Part shown: positions 36,956 to 50,918 of the stretch, in pieces | Position numbering within the stretch: position 1 is the first letter of the stretch | How the letters are laid out: every line of letters starts with the position of its first letter | Origin: Agelaius tricolor | Taxonomy: Eukaryota > Chordata > Aves > Passeriformes > Icteridae | DNA length: 64,000 nucleotides | Direction: 5' to 3' | NCBI GenBank assembly: GCA_023055355.1 | Contig: JALJCS010000001.1 | Location: 100,053,381 to 100,117,380 of the forward strand | Translations under genes and position numbers: made by a program | The notes under the pieces: generated by a model | Told to the model about the DNA's origin: nothing | The model's input: the letters and a program-made list of their open reading frames with translations, nothing else | Database searches by the model: none

Positions 36956-39857
36956 TGTAACAGTTCTTTTGGGTTTTTAAAGCCTTCCTGTCATATTATC
37001 CCAGGCCTTTTGCTCATCAACTCTCACAGGGGCCCTATGCAAAAGTACCCTAACTTTATCAGAAAAAAGATGCTGTTTCAGTGCTATGCAAAAATATGAT
37101 TTGATGATATACAAAGATATTATTCTGTTTCTGTGGAGATTATTTCCTTATTTTGAAGAACATTTTAAAAAGGGATAGCATTGTTTTGAATTTGCATGCA
37201 AATTGCTTTTATGAATTTGAATGTTTAAATCCAGGTGATCATTTGTCTTTGAATGATATTGGCAGGCATGCAAGATCAGTTTTTGTCTTTAATCTTTGAG
37301 GACTTTAATTTTCCCATAGCTGCCAGGTTGATCAGATGTTAAGGTCTTCAGTTTTTGGTTGATGTTGCCACTTCATTATTCCACAGTTCCTGCACATTAC
37401 CACAGGTTCCTGGCAATAGCTACAGCCCATTTTTGTTGGCAAGACATCTCCTTGATACCTTATCTTGATGTGTGCACTGATATGGCAGTTGTCCTGAGAT
37501 AAAACTCTCAGTGTCTTTTTGACGCTTTCTCTCTTTGACAGCTGTGGTTCCCTTAGTTACATTAACCATTTGTCTCTTCTTCCTATTTAGTGTGCCAAAG
37601 GGGCAGTTACAGACATTTGGGATGACTTTTTCTGCTGATCATGTTCAGCCTTTTTTATCCAATAGCTTCTCATGTTCCCAAATTTCCTGATTTTCCTGGA
37701 AATGTGGTAGTGTGTATGTGCAATAAGATCTTCTCAGGAAGCATGTCAGGTAATTCACCTTTGCTTGCCTATCATTCATATCCAGTCTGGAAGCTCTTTT
37801 TAAAAAGATGATTGTTACCTTGAAATTGGCAGCAGGCAGCATTATGGGGTGGACAGCATGTTCAAGCAGGCTGCTACACAGGATCTGTAGTGTTTGATGG
37901 AGCTATGCCTTTACATTGATGTCTTAAAAGTTGATGCAATTCAAAATGAATATACCTTTGAGAGTTGTGGGTATAGGTTTATGACCTCATGTTAAGCAAA
38001 CAACAAAAAGAAATAATTGCTGTTTTTCTGGAAGAAATGGATCTCAACAGATGGCATGATCTGTGAGGTTGGCATTTCATTAATTTCTCTGTGTGACTCT
38101 TTGAGATCCTTTTTAAAAGTTTCAGAAGGCCTCGTTGATGTAAGTAAGAAGTAAGGCTTGAACAGGTAGCAGACAACTTTCATGAGCCCTTAGAGGATGT
38201 GTTTGGTATCAGTCCATTCCAGCAAAGCTTAAAGCTTAAACTACAGTGAAGTGACTTAATGCAGCAATGCTCTTCAGTGCTTGATCCCAGACATCTGTCA
38301 TCTGAACACTTTGAGCTCCTTCCAGACACTGACTTCAACATTGCACTGTTTCCAAGCAGAGTCCCAACACCTGGGTAGAAAGGCTGTAATCATCCATTGA
38401 ATAAGTGTACTCTGGGATCTTATGTAACAAGCTTGATGGCAGACTATCTGCTGGTACTGAAAATGTATACAGGCACACTTTCCTTAAAAAAGGGTCTCAC
38501 ACATAAATTTTATGTGGCTTATCGGTCTTGTTTACCCCTTCCTTTCAGTCTCTTTTTCACGGTAGAATTATATCTAAGGGTCATGAATATTGGCCACTAC
38601 ACTCCCTATAGCTAATGAAGAAGAACAAAGAGCTAGAATTTACCTCTTGGAAAAGGTAGTTGTATTGACCGTGTACCAACAGACGCCAGGTCATGGCCTC
38701 TAATCATCCTTTGTAGTTCTTGAGGTGATACAACCTGCTGGTGTAAACCTAAAGGGTGTGTGCAAGAGCAATTAATTCCATGTAGTTTAGGCAGGACCCT
38801 TTCAGCTTCAGGAGAAACCAGACATTTGACAAGTCAGAGATATATTTCCCAGCATATACATATTAGTCAGGCAACTAATGCAGTGATTACACAAAGTAAT
38901 CACAATAATCAACAGTTTCAACCAACAGTTGCCTAGATTTGTCACCCACTCTTTTAATTCTGTATTTGTAACTGTAGGTTCATTTCTTGAAGGCTGGTTC
39001 TTTATGCAATTGACAAGACTGCACAAATATTGCCTTGAGTTTCTTTATGCATTCTCCACAACATACAGCTAAAATCAAGAGCTGATCGTCCTTAACTATC
39101 AATTTACTCATCTGTTTATTTGGTTTTTTGATAATGGTAAATTTTGAGGCATCGCCTGTAGCAATCTAACCACAATACTCAATCTATATGAGAAAAAAAG
39201 CATGCTATGCAAAATTCTTATCACATTTTAATAGATAAAAACTGATCTGAATATTCATCTGTTCCTATTTTATGTATGTGTGATTTTCTCAAACTTCTTT
39301 CAGCAGTAGAGAGGTTTATGCCACAAACACGAAGCTTTGGGTGTATAACTTCATCCCATTAAAATGCAAATCCATGAGTTTCTCTTCAGAAAAAAAAAAA
39401 AAGACAATTTGCTGCTAAATCCCATTGAAAATTACTTTTACCAATTAAACTTCTGTGCTTTGGATGGGAAGTGAAGCAAATTGTTGCCATTTCTGATAAA
39501 TACAAACTCAGTTACCAAAAACATCCATGTTGCTATGAGGTACACTAAGGTAGTTTATTTAATTTTCCATAACCATGTAGTGCCTCCTGAATTGTTAACA
39601 ATTAAAAAAAAATCTTTGCTCTCACAGCAGTTTTTTTTACAGTATTCTGGTACAGTATCTTGGATTTTTTTTTCTTACCTCTCTCACCATTTTTGCTAGC
39701 ATTTTTATGACTTTACATCTCTCTAACCTCTTTAGTGGCAATTGTATTTTTATGCAATGACTCACAGTAAGCATTGCATCAACTCCATTATAATTTATCT
39801 GTGAAACTTTATGTGATAAATGCAATGAGTCAATATGTATTAATTCTCCCAACTGGA

Positions 39858-40330
39858 TCTGACTGGGATGCAGCTAATTTTCTTCACAGCAGCTTGTAAG
39901 TGCTGTGTTACAAACTGGTGACCCAAGCAGTGTTGCCAATATAGGGAAGATTTGGCTGTTGCTGAACACTGTTTACACAGCATTGATTTCTTCTGTTCCT
40001 TGCTCTTACCCCTCAGTAAATGGACAGGGTGTGGTCAAGAGCCTAGGAAGAGACACAGCTGAGACAGCTGATCCTGGGTGACCAAAAGGATATCCCATAC
40101 CATGTATCATCACACTCAGTGATAAAATGGGAAGAGATTTTTCCAAAGTAGCTATTGCTCAGGGACTGGCTGGGCCCCTGCCTGCTGGTGGTGATTGCTT
40201 TTGCATTGTTTTTTTTCTTCATTTGCTAAACTGTCTTAATGACATCTCACCAGTTTCCTCACTTTTTCCCTTCTTCTCTCTATCATCCTGATGGGGGGTG
40301 GGAACAAGAGAGTGGAGGGATCTTATATTC
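39858..40330 (+). mobile_element. Solitary LTR remnant of avian endogenous retrovirus (ERVL-like)
   Basis: The order of blocks matches a common avian LTR: TGACTGGGATGCAGCTAATT near the start, CAGTGTTGCCAATATAGGGA, GGACAGGGTGTGGTCAAG, GACACAGCTGAGACAGCTGA, GACCAAAAGGATATCCCATA, then GGGCCCCTGCCTGCTGG, TGCTTTTGCATTG and the 3' part with CTGTCTTAATGACATCTCAC. No gag, pol or env sequence is attached, so this is a solo LTR or fragment, and many changes mark it as old. The boundaries are approximate and no target duplication was established. Confidence 0.65.
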
Positions 40331-41530
40331 CAGATGGGCTCTACCCACTATATCCCCTCAACTGCACTGCCACCTCAGAGGGACGCCTGTGGCTAATTCG
40401 TGTCGTGCTCACAAAGAATCATACACAGTATTTTCTCTTATACTTCTGTTAGGTGTCATTGATAATTTGTAGGCCTGACTACTCAGTGTGCTAAAGGTAT
40501 TTCAGAAGTGAGAGCCCTGTCTGACTAGCTGGTAAAGAAGCATTCCTTCTGCAAGGAACTAACAACCTCTTTATAAAGAAATACTAGGACGGCCAGAAGA
40601 AAGTCCCCTTTACATATTTTGTATGACAATAGTCATATGAGGTTATATAACTTTCCTAATCATTAAGTGAAATGAATGTTGAAATCTGGGGTTTTCTTTT
40701 GGAATCTTAACACAGGGATGCATAAATACCCTCACAGTTGGTAGTCTCTTGATCTGACCTAAATTGCAGGAAGTTATGTGGCTATGTTATGCATGGTTTT
40801 GTTTAACCAAAGACAAAAGTCTTCAAAATAAGTAACATCCCAAGTTTTGGTAGAATAGTATAGAAACTAGAACATTTAGCATCTTCATAATAAAAGCTTA
40901 GAATGAAGTCAGACAAAGTGGAAGAAAAATGACTAGACAAGCATCACCTACCCACCATGATCTTGCAGGTGGGTTTTTAGTTTCTCACTTTCTTTCTGAG
41001 ATTTAGTGAATTTGCATCTTCTTTGATCCTATTTTCTTCTTCATTATCTCTGAGCCCAGATTCTCTGCTCTTTTCTCCTAAGAGTAGTTTCAATTTCTCT
41101 GCTGAAGCTGCAGTCTGCTAGTTTCCTGTGATGCCTATTGTCTTCCATCTGGGTTGTGACCCAGAAACTTTTTATATTTTTAATCAGAGCCCACTCTTTG
41201 GCTCATTATGGAAACCAATCTTATTTTATCCTTCTAACAGTGTAATTTTTATGCTTAAGGGACCATAATGCTAATTTTAAATAGCAGCAAATGAAATATG
41301 CAGCCTATTACAAAATCACACTGATACACAACTGTCTAGCAAAATCCTGACCCTGGAAGTTTTAGCACTGTTTTTCCAGTGTTAAGAAGACAAAGGGTTT
41401 TGGTAAAAGCTGCAGTATTTGTAACTTGGTCCTGTTTCTCATTTGTAGTCTGTCACTCTTCTTTCCTCCATGTGTTTGAAACTTGTGTAAGGTCCAGCTC
41501 AGTTTGAGTTTTTTACAAGTTTTGTTTAAT

Positions 41531-41632
41531 CTTTATGCTTTCTACTTCCAACATATATTGTATTCTTTATGCTTTCTACTTACAATGTACATTGTATTCT
41601 TTATGCTTTCTGCTTCCAATATATATTATATT
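41531..41632 (+). repeat. 34-bp minisatellite, three copies
   Basis: Three head-to-tail copies of a 34-base unit each begin CTTTATGCTTTCT (41531-41564, 41565-41598, 41599-41632). The third is followed by a partial CTTTGCTG. The copies differ at a few positions, mostly in the second half. Confidence 0.95.
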
Positions 41633-43473
41633 CTTTGCTGTTTCCTTGTGTGTTAGTTTCTGTGTATTCATTATTCCCAGTACCCTCTTCCAGCAGGTGA
41701 TTGCCAGACACTCATGCAATTTTACTTAAGGAAATTTCACACCTTCCATCTTTGATTTTTCAGTTCTTTATCTGATCTCTTTAATTTTGTGTTTTTTCCT
41801 TCCAAAAAAGAAAACCATCACTGAAGATTTAGTTTTGTTTGTCTAGACTCTATTTAAATTATGGTGATTCCTGTTTGCTCTTTCCAGAGTTAATCTGGGT
41901 GATTAGTGTTTCTGTAGTGTCTTTGACATTTATCAATCTACAGTGTAAGGTTTGTGGGGTGTTTTTTTTTTAGGCTGAGAGTTTAGTTTATGAATAAAAA
42001 GACATAAAACTTTTTGTTGAAGAATAGAGACTACCAAATTCAAAAGCATTTGGTTTCCTGTTATGCATGCTAAGTTAGTCTCACAGCTATGTGATTTTGC
42101 CTAGAACCTACTCTAATAATATCAGCAATCTCTCTCTGCATTCATTCTCAGTACAGGATCTCCCATTCTCATTGATCTTCTACGTAGCAGTTTCCATTAT
42201 TTCAGTAACAATAAATTGACTTTGTGTTCCTTGACAGCTTTGACATTTTGCTGTGTTGTTTCATTCCTTTTCCCAATAGCAAACAATGTAGCAGAGGCAG
42301 ATTTTATAGAAAACTGCAGTAAATGGAGGCCATTCCTGATCCCTGGAAAATAAGCCCTTCAGTGCTGTTTGCTTAATGGCTTCACTCTAAACTAAGCATC
42401 TGAATGTAGCTATTGGGCATGCAGGGAACATCTCAGCCTGAGCAGTGGTCAAACAACACATTTGCCAAGCCAGCAGGAAATGCACTCTGCTCTGAAGGTA
42501 GAGGCTGACAAAGCTGCTGTAATATAAAGAGTCATTATTAAGAGAAGAACACGATGATCACATTGTAAATTTGTGATTCTTGGTGTGCAACATAAAAAAA
42601 AGAGCAGAACAAAGGAACTGGCAGTTGTTCTACATTGGAAATGCAACTATTATTTTGTGCTTTTTCACCTAAATGAAATGAGATTTGGAAATGAAAGAAT
42701 AGAGTAGGAGGAAGAATCATTTAATGAAATGGAACTGTGGGGAACATTAGCACAAAATCTTTAATTTCCAATTTTATCATTATTAAGGGTTATTTTTTTA
42801 AAGCAAAAATGAGTAAAGATAAGTTACTCTGTTGATGCCTGTCTCTCTCTTCCATGGTTTAAAAAATCTCTCTTTACCTGGTTTTTACTTTACTGTGTTT
42901 GTGATTACAAATTTCTGAGAACCATATATAGAAATACAGCAAGCCATTTTCTCTGTGGATAATAGTAACAGAAAAAAGTTATATGTGATTGTGTCACATC
43001 TCATTATACTGATTCTTATACCAGGTTACAGAATACTGCTTTACAGACAATTGTTTACAGCATGGGCTGAATAGTGTGGGAAGAAAATAAGAGAGGTAAA
43101 ATTAAAACAAAGGACATATATAGAATGTATTTAAAAAGTAACACAAGTTAATTATAAGATTAAATGCCAATGTAAACCTGAAATAATAGGAATATCCTGA
43201 CTATTCACATAAGCTAATGATCTTTGACATTAGTGAGCCCAGAGGTAAGCCAGATCTGAAAAATAATGCTACTGATTTTGTCTTACAATCAGCTTGTGAA
43301 AATAAAAATTATTTTTCCATTCTAACCTACTGTCCATTCGGTATGTCCATACAGCAGAGTACTTTGGAATCCTTTAATGGGTTTGGAAGAGAGGGATTTT
43401 GATTACCCAGATGTTTAAAGAGATTCCTGGTTTGTAGCATAATTGAGTGTATGAATGCAAACCTCTGTGCCAC

Positions 43474-43515
43474 TGTGTGTGTGTGTGCATGCACATCTGC
43501 ATGTGGGTGTGTATT
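43474..43515 (+). repeat. Interrupted (TG)n microsatellite
   Basis: A GTGTGTGTGTGTG run is followed by degenerate GT/CA sequence. The minus-strand open frame across it (43327-43785) contains a His/Thr run derived from the repeat. Confidence 0.8.
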
Positions 43516-43669
43516 CGTATATGAAAGTTTATTCATTATGGCCACTGAAATTCTGATAGCCAAATCATCACGTGGAAAGTCTACTAACATGAATGAAGAA
43601 ATATCTGAGATCAGCAGGCATCCTGTGATTTGTACAGTTTTACAGGAAAGAGTATGTAGATTTCTTACA

Positions 43670-44355
43670 GTAAAGAACCAGGAGGTCCTGGTGGAGAGCA
43701 AAATGGACATGAGCCAGCAGTGAGCCTTTGCAGCAAAGGAGGCTAATGGTATCCTGGACTGCATTAGGAGAAGCACTGCTGGCATGTGCTCCTGCTGGCA
43801 GGTTGAGGGAGGGGATCTCTATCCTGTGCTCAGCCCTGCTGAGGCCACATCTGGAGTGCTGTGTCCAGTTCTGGGCTCCTCAATACGAGAGACGTGGAGC
43901 TCCCGGAGAGACACCAGCACATGGCCACAAAGTTGGTTAGGGAACTGGAACATCTCTCCTGTTAGGAAAGGCTGAGAGAGCCAGGACTGTTCAGCCCAGC
44001 GAAAGCTCTGGAGGAAAACTCACAAATATGTTCTACAAACATCTGAAGAAAGGCTGCAAAAAGGGCAAAGGCAGGTTCTTTTCAGCAGTGCTAAGTGACA
44101 GAACCAGAGGCAATGGGCACAAGATGAAGCGCAGGAAGTGTCATCTGAGTATCAGAACTTTTCCACTGTGAGGGTATCTGAGCACTGGCACAAGTTGCTC
44201 TGATTGGTATGGGAGTTTCCATTCATGGAGATATTCAAAACCTGTCTGGACTTGATCCCAAGCAATTGGCTCTAGGTGGCACTTCTTCAGTAGGGGGTTG
44301 AATGAAGCAACCTACCAGAGGGGCCTTCCATCCTCAGCGATGGTGTGATCTGTTA
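43670..44355 (+). mobile_element. CR1 LINE, 3' part with ORF2 C-terminal remnant
   Basis: This stretch keeps the CR1 order from the ORF2 C-terminal part (blocks around ATGGACATGAGCCAGCAGTG, then CTCAGCCCTGCTGAGGCC, ACATCTGGAGTGCTGTGTCC and CAGTTCTGGGCTCCTCAATA) into the 3' end (GAACATCTCTCCTGTTAGG, then GAGGCAATGGGCACAAGATG, and CCAGAGGGGCCTTCCATCC). The frame is broken in several places. At about 690 bases it is among the longer CR1 copies in the window and comparatively GC-rich. Confidence 0.92.
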
Positions 44356-47300
44356 CTGTTCTTTTTCCTAGCATCCTGTATTGGTTGCTACTATGGAGAT
44401 GTAGGATACAGGTTCAGTGTCTGCTGAAGATGGTTCTTTACCCTCACCTAATATGTCTGTTTCTAAGTGAATCATAGGAGAAGAAATATGAATTATTTCA
44501 CATGGTCAGATGCACTTTGATGTGGCAGTAGAAGCCTCATGCAGAATAGTGGAAAGGAGGGTTCTGAGTACTCTGAGTACTAGATCTTCATACAGTTATT
44601 AATGACACTTGTAATCTTTCTGAAGACTGAATAGAAAATTAAATAATTTTATCTTAATAGCATGCATATTGCATTAACATGGGGGGGTTTTTTAACCTCA
44701 TTCAAAGGGGTTTTAATAGCATTGACTTTTTTTGACTTTTGGAAAGTTTTTTTCAATAAGAAGGAATATACTTGAATGAAGGAATGCAAATGCACTGAAT
44801 CTCTGGAAAGGGCAAGTGACTGACCTTGAGGTGTTTGTCCTGCATAACAGCCTGAGGTATGTTGATAGTAAAAATGAAAGAGGTGAGATTTCATCTTGAG
44901 AAGAGTAAAACAGGTGAGCATTGAGGCTTAGAGCAATCTTATGGAGGGAGAGGAGGGAAGTCACTTCCAGAATCTGTGTTGGAAGCAAATAAAGGAGCAG
45001 TTTAGAATTTGCCATGCCTGCTTTATTATTTTAATATGTGTTTTCTTTTTTATAAGTGAAGAACTTACTTTAAACTTCCAGGTTTTAGAACATTTGATTT
45101 CTCCTCTAGATCGTATAGTACATAAGGTAGTTACATGTGAACTTGATCTTTTTTATTTACTATGGTTTTCCTGGGGACTATAAATTCCAAATAATATTTT
45201 TAAATGCTTTAGGCAAGGAGTCAAAGAGCATGAAACTCAGGCTAAGTATAAGGATTTTAGAATTAGGTGTGTCTTTTGCCAAGTATATGAATAGTATACA
45301 AGTCAAGGTAGGGAAAAATATATTTAGAGCTAGAGGAAAAGGAAATGCTCCACAAAAATCAACACCAGTCTTTGGCAGTGAGTAGGTAGTACAATTCAAA
45401 GTTCCATGTAAACACATATTGTCATAGGTCTCTCAGGACTGCATCTCTCAAAACAGAAATTCAAGATAAACCAAAGAATTAGGTAACCAAATCCAACTGC
45501 TTACTGAAAGTTTTTATTTCCTCAGAGATATAAACCACCAGATTATATGTCCACTTCTCAGCTGTGCCAAGTTAAACTGCCATTAATCTAAATCTATGTT
45601 AATATGATGAATTATAGATACACTTTCACGTTCTGCTACGTTTGTCACAAGGGCAGTAATGCCTAGCTGAAAGACAGAGCAGACAAAAAAGAGTGGTAAC
45701 CTGTCAGTTGTTTCATTAAAAATTAACAAAATTTTAATTTTTTTTTTTTTATTGTTAGAGTTTATTTGGTTTAGAACACAACAATTCATATTATTTTACT
45801 ATAGTAAGATAATTAAATGCATTTTGGAAGTCTGTGGATTTATCATCTTCTTGGCGCATCATGGTAAATGTTTTTATGTGATGTGTCTACTGCAGATACA
45901 CCTCTGGTCACATAAATACATGTGTCTAACACCATGGTAACCTTGGAATGCCCACATGCTCCTAAAATCTTTGTTATGTGTCTGGCAGCTCTCCTTGTTA
46001 CCATGTTCTTAACCCTGTAAACCCCTACTTCTTACCTGGTCCTGATATATGCCTCGTTGGAATATCTGGAGTATTCTGGGGAAGTGAAGGCATTTGTTGA
46101 AAGGTATAGTGTGCCAGCTGATAGATATATTCCTTACCTAGTGTGTGAGGAATACTGTTATCTTGCAACACCTCTTGTCTTAAGAAATTGTGCTAAGAAA
46201 AAGATGTATTTAAGATGTACAAAACCAGACAAACCAGTTCTACATGTTTCTAAAAGGTGTACTGGCATGATATAAGAAAGCACAGACCATGAAGAAATTT
46301 TTCTCTTCTCACTCTTCTTCAGCAGAGAGTCTTCAATTTTCTTAGGAGTCTGACAAAATTAGGCCCTTCTGAATATCATATACCATATATATACATTAAA
46401 GAAAAGTCTATTTTATCAGAACATTTTCATTTTTATGGGCATATTTTCATTTTGAAGACACCCTGGCTTTTTAGATAAGGTGTTATCTCTTCTACTCAGA
46501 CAGATGTACTTCTTGTTAGAACTCTTCCCTTTTTCATAACTCAACATCTATAATTCACCAAGTGTTTCACACCGAATCTCACTTTAGAAATAGAATATCC
46601 TAACTTGAAAATGACCCATGAGAATCACCAAATCCATCAGCATATAAGCACATATGCTCGATGCAAACATCTCTTGGGTTACATGTTTGTAGATTTGAGT
46701 AATTGGCTATTGATTGAACAAGAACCAGAACTAGAGAAGCTGAATGACTTGGACTGAAAACTAGTTCATGGTGATGAGCTCAGAACACCTCTCCCTAAGT
46801 GCTGGTGTACTGTAATTTGTTAGCATGATGTTCAGCATATGTGACTTCAGTGTCACTCTGCAAAGGTGAAATGCGGAGAGATGAACTGATTTCCACAGTT
46901 TGATAGAGTCTGCACTATCCAAGAAAGGTAAGTCCATTTTCCAAATTTCACTCTACATTTTCTAGTCCTCTCAGGCCAATATATTTTCCAGCTTTCTTAG
47001 GGACAAGGTGTTTTACCACATTAACCAGAGAGAATTGAGAAAAGATAAATTACAGTAGTTGAATTTATTAAGAATTGCAATAACAGATGGAGTATGCAAA
47101 AGATGCACTATGGTTATAAGCATAAACACTGAAATTGTTTACAAAAGGGACAGATATTGCTAGCCACAAAGCTTAGGAATATTCTTCCTCCCATCAGAGT
47201 TTTCATATCCCTTCTGAAATGCAGCATTGAACTTGTTACAGTGAAAGCCAAGAGCAAGTTTAAAAGATAAGGATCTTGGCCAAAGATGAACTTTCATAAA

Positions 47301-49041
47301 AACGGTAAGGGAATTTCTCAGTACTCTTGAATCTTTCAGACTTACTGATTTTAATTAATCCTTCGTGGTTTAATGAACCATTCTGAGCTAGAACTGTCAG
47401 GATCATGGAGAATTTACAGTGAAGCTCTTATGCCCAAGATTTAGACTGCCAGTCAATTTAGATGAAGAAATGGTGCAAGAGGAATGAGATGTCAGCTGTG
47501 TGGTGAGCTGGTTGCCCCTGAGTCTGGGACCAGGCAGATGACCAGTCTGGTTTCCACTGTGAAGCACAGCAGTGCAGGAGATGGTTTGCCAATTCAGACC
47601 CAATGAGAGAGGATAGCCTCAGTTACCTGCTGTACAGCACATGAGGCTGGAAGGACTATTGACTTGCTGGTTTCCCATAGCAGAACTGTCAGGGTTGCTA
47701 CTTCTATAACCCCTGATTTCAGTGGCTAGAACAAATGAGACATGAAGAGCAGAAAAGTATACCTCTACTACACTAAGCAGTTTAGGGATTTATTTTCTCC
47801 CCTTCTTCTGCCTATATTATTATCCTTTACCATTCTTGTTTTATTAAATTCTAGTGATAGGATTTGATATCCATGGCAGATACACTAAAAGCAGATTTGG
47901 GGTAATAACGGTAAATTCTTTAAAAGATTCTGTAGAGGTAGATGAAAAAAATCTGAATTTAACTTACCACTTGAGCTCCTTTTGTGTTACACTAGTATAA
48001 CTTCATTAAAATTATTTTGGGATGCTTGGCTCAGGGTCACAATATCAGTGTAAAATCATCTATTATATTTAAATATGAAGTGAATGAAACTTCAGAGTTA
48101 TGTATAGGTTGATGTGGTATTTCATTTCATAGTCAGTACAAGTCAGGATGAAGAAGATCCTTTGTGTTTCACCCAATTTATTGATATGATAGCATGTAGG
48201 CAATTTTACCAGGGCATATTCCCATTTTGCCTTCCCATTACTACACTAGTACTAGGACATAAGCTGAAGCAATATTCCTTCTCCCATATTTTAAGTGTTT
48301 TCTTTTATTACTCTTGTTTGAGAGCTAATACTACTTTTCATTTTCCTACACGCTGTGAAATGTCATTAAACTCTTTGGCATATACTCCGTTATCTAACAA
48401 TAAAAATGCTTGTGATTTAAAATTTGAACTGAGTATGGAAAGTGTTATTAAAAGTAAATATTAGGAAGTGAAGTAATGAACAGTATAGATACATCAAAGA
48501 CACACACTCCCTTGCCACTGTCTACTTCAGCAGGACTTCTCAAAGTGAGGTACATTTTCTCTCATTAGGAGCTACAAATAAACCAGACAAGCCTTGTCCA
48601 TTTTTCTTGAACTACCAGAGTAAAAACAAATTAGGTTTAAGTTTTATTAATTGATTTTTTAAAAATTAAGACAGAAAGAAACATTTTTCAGAAAGGTGAT
48701 GTCTGAGTCACTAATGTTGGTTTTTAACAAAGTCTTGAAAACTTTTGGGCTTGAACAAAGTGCATGTCCCATATATAGCATGTTGCCTTGAATGGAGGCA
48801 AGTTTCAGTGTTCAGTAAGTGAAATATAAAGGCAGAATGCTGTCTTATTGGAATAAGCCCACTCTGATTGTTTTACTGCTAATTTGATAGTCTGCATATT
48901 TCTGGTTTTTGTTGTATGTAATTCAGTATCTAAGAGAGGAAAATGGGTTTTAAAATGACATCTCTAAAGAACAAATTCCAAATTATTCTTTAGGGGGAAG
49001 CATTGCCACCCCAGCCACCCATGGAACTTAGACATGGGGTT

Positions 49042-49071
49042 TTTTGTTTGGTTTGGTTTGGTTTGGTTTGA
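49042..49071 (+). repeat. (TTTGG)n pentanucleotide repeat
   Basis: Four to five tandem copies of TTTGG follow a G4T6 run and lead into ATTTTTTTAA. Confidence 0.9.
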
Positions 49072-50678
49072 TTTTTTTAAATATTTCTTTTGATTTTCGT
49101 ATTTTTCTTAAGCGGGATTGACATTGAAGTTCAGTTGCAGATGGCTTCAAGCAGGTTATAACTGAGATGGTTAGCCAAATTTTCATGGCAAATTTAAAGA
49201 AAATACAGAAGTGAGATTATGGCTTGCAGAATTTCAGAGTTCATTATGACTGTTTCATATGATTCTAATCACTAGCAGAAAACAAAATTGTAGAAGCTGT
49301 TATCTAAGTTGAGGTGCTTTTTGAGTTATCAATTTCCAAATGGTTCACCATGGTTTTAGTAAATACAAGTTAAAATTTTATTAGTATATTCAAAACTGTT
49401 CACCTGAGTTATTTTATTTAAGTTTGAAATACTGCATTTAAAAAGTTTTGTAGTCTATTGAAGAGAGTTCTACTAATCAGACTCCAAAATCAGACATATT
49501 TCAGGAATCACAAAGATGTGAAAGACTCCAAAATAGTGTATTCTGGTACACTGTAATATCTATAGTGAGAATATTTAAGGTACATAACATTTATCCTGAC
49601 TGGAGACAAATGAGGAAAGATTGTGCTATTCTTTGTTTTCTTTCTAGTTAATCATACTTTTCAAATAAATGCTCAGATCATAAGACAAAAATTCATTATA
49701 TTATTTATGAATCTGTAGTGAATTGACAGCAGGTAAGTTCATTTCATTAGGAACTCATTCTAGGTTAATTCTATCTAGCAGCAGCTTAATTTGGGCTCGT
49801 CAGTAAGGGATGTTAATAAATTATTTGGCATATATGTGTGAACTTTTCCTACAAGGTAAGTATCAGTACTCATTTTTGTCAAGTATAAAGGGCGTTTAAA
49901 GAGCATGGTTACTATATGTCAAACATATCTGAATAGATTGTGAATATTTTATTAAATTTTATTAAACTAAATTTCTGGTGTTGCTCTGGCCCTGACATTT
50001 TCAAGCAATTTAAGTGTTACAGTTTGTCAGCATATTAATGCATTTTTGCAAACTGAAGGGAAATCAACTACATGTGAAGTCTACATTTTAATATTCTGCT
50101 AAACACAAAAGGTATGTGTTCTCAAAAGTAGAAGAATAAAAGCTGCTTATTTTTGGTTATATATATCGATAGCTCTTATTCCTATATATCTCTAAGATAT
50201 TGATTTTTTTGTAGAGATAGCATAGCAGAACAAATGCAAGTAATTGTTTGACCAAAATGTTTATAATGTAGTTATAGGTAAAAAACAAAGAAGTAATAAT
50301 TTTAAGATTGATTTACAGGAGTGCATTACCTTCAAAATGTGCACATATATCAATGTGAGAGAAATTATTAGGCGGCCAGCCAGTAGTGAGGGGAAGGAAA
50401 CGAGGTTGTTAAAATATTCACACAATAGAGTGTTTGAGGAAATATGCAGCTAAATGTTGATTTCCAAAATAATTTGCTCTTCAGTGTGCAAAATGGACCA
50501 CAGGTTGACATAGTGAATTTTCCCTATACCAGCATCTTGGATGAACTTAGCTTGGCACAGTAGCTATCATAAAATTGTATGGTGTCTGCTCTTTGCATTT
50601 ATTGATTTCTTTTGCTTTCTATTTTGTTTGTTCATTTTTACAATCCTGAGGAAGAGGACTTTTGTTAAAACACATGCA

Positions 50679-50703
50679 TCATATGACTGAGACAGTCATA
50701 TGA
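50679..50703. repeat. Perfect hairpin: 10-bp arms, 5-nt loop
   Basis: TCATATGACT (50679-50688) and AGTCATATGA (50694-50703) are exact reverse complements around GAGAC. Confidence 0.95.
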
Positions 50704-50802
50704 GGCTCAGGGAGAAAAAAAGGAGCACAGCTTTAACAAGCTGATTTATGCAGCCAATATTAAAACACTGTTCAATTGTTTGTTGGGGGGGAGGAATGTT
50801 AC

Positions 50803-50918
50803 AGGTTATAATAAATTATAAGTTGTAATAAATTAATAATATTTTATATAATATATAAAATAATAATATAACATAATTTTAATATAATATTATAATAAAA
50901 TATAATAAAATAAATACT
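50803..50918. repeat. AT-only low-complexity stretch
   Basis: About 115 bases are built from TAATAT, ATAATA and AAATATAAT variants, with almost no G or C. Confidence 0.9.

Noticed and set aside
38634..38836. Minus-strand open stretch of 66 codons with a protein-like translation
   Set aside because: The length is common by chance here and no family could be named. It is kept only as part of a low-interest finding.
43327..43785. Longest open frame in the window (152 codons, minus strand)
   Set aside because: It crosses a (TG)n microsatellite, giving a His/Thr run, and runs antisense into a CR1 element. No domain is recognisable.
48114..48464. Open frame of 116 codons on +
   Set aside because: No domain, no homology recalled and no flanking splice-site logic consistent with EYS phases.
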